In this document: positions 5,946 through 6,010 of the stretch, one piece after another
How the letters are laid out: the number at the start of each line of letters is the position of its first letter
How positions within the stretch are numbered: position 1 is the first letter of the stretch
Source of the DNA: Polyangia bacterium
GTDB lineage: Bacteria > Myxococcota_A > Polyangia > Polyangiales > Polyangiaceae
NCBI GenBank assembly: GCA_030430975.1
Contig: JAUIKB010000382.1
Location: 1-6,010, forward strand
Direction: 5' to 3'
DNA length: 6,010 nucleotides
Position numbers and translations under genes: made by a program
Notes under the pieces: model-generated
The model's database searches: none
Seen by the model: the letters and a program-made list of their open reading frames with translations, nothing else
What the model was told of the DNA's origin: nothing

Positions 5946-5952
5946 CCGCTCG
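5936..5952. repeat. 17-bp perfect palindrome overlapping the second dyad
   Basis: CGAGCGGT (5936-5943) and ACCGCTCG (5945-5952) flank a single central base. It overlaps the right part of the second 15-bp dyad, so the same DNA offers two alternative symmetry axes (centres 5938 and 5944). It could bind a second regulator or simply be an extended operator. Confidence 0.5.
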
Positions 5953-5983
5953 CGTCGATTTCACGGCCAGCGGCCGATGGAGT

Positions 5984-6002
5984 GTGCCAGCTGCGCTGGC
6001 AC
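5984..6002. repeat. Inverted repeat abutting the right-edge sigma-54 promoter
   Basis: GTGCCAGC (5984-5991) and GCTGGCAC (5995-6002) form a perfect 8-bp dyad with a 3-base centre. The right arm is the -24 element TGGCAC of the plus-strand sigma-54 promoter. The left arm carries TGGCAC on the minus strand too, but no -12 element follows there, so only the rightward promoter is complete. Confidence 0.55.
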
Positions 6003-6010
6003 GTCTGTTG
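5996..6010 (+). promoter_or_regulatory. Sigma-54 promoter reading off the right edge (cut by the window)
   Basis: CTGGCACG-TCTG-TTG matches YTGGCACG-N4-TTGCW at every fixed position that is still inside the window; the final C and A/T would be bases 6011-6012. It points away from the kinase operon, so it should drive a divergent gene beyond the window, with a start near 6023. With the upstream dyads and the adjacent sigma-54 activator it makes a coherent activator-enhancer-promoter set. Confidence 0.65.

Noticed and set aside
5984..5989. Leftward sigma-54 promoter from the minus-strand TGGCAC
   Set aside because: The bases at the -12 position read ATCG instead of TTGC.

Overview
The window is GC-rich (roughly 60% by eye). 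It encodes lipoprotein-type signal peptides followed by Gly/Ser-rich linkers, a sigma-54 two-component system and small Cys-rich lipoproteins. That combination suggests a Gram-negative bacterium of the Myxococcota (old Deltaproteobacteria). This is inference from style, not from a marker gene.

Layout. (1) Bases 1-231 are the 3' end of a CopB-type outer-membrane copper-resistance beta-barrel gene. Eleven bases later, at 243-1304, comes an exported dihaem c-type cytochrome lipoprotein. (2) The intergenic stretch 1305-1415 holds a dyad and a consensus-perfect -24/-12 (sigma-54) promoter. Behind it lie two translationally coupled lipoprotein genes: a His-rich one (1416-2084) and a small Cys/His-rich one (2081-2359). 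(3) Bases 2452-2882 are a frame-broken lipoprotein gene whose C-terminal half is readable only in another frame. (4) A stem-loop at 2930-2950 lies where the right-hand genes converge on the left-hand ones. (5) On the minus strand, 5891-2945, is a histidine kinase / NtrC-type response regulator operon with an 8-base gene overlap. (6) The right end, 5892-6010, is a compact divergent control region. It has two 15-bp dyads spaced exactly 20 bp apart, further palindromes, a possible -10 box for the kinase operon, and a second near-perfect sigma-54 promoter pointing off the right edge.

How it may work together (inference). The kinase would sense an envelope signal, plausibly metal stress given copB, and phosphorylate the NtrC-type activator. 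The activator would bind upstream dyads and open sigma-54 promoters for the periplasmic/outer-membrane lipoproteins on the left and for an unseen gene on the right. This is organised like the enterobacterial ZraSR-ZraP system but with different, possibly undescribed, effector lipoproteins. The weakest link is that the 15-bp dyads near the kinase have no clear copy before the 1387 promoter.
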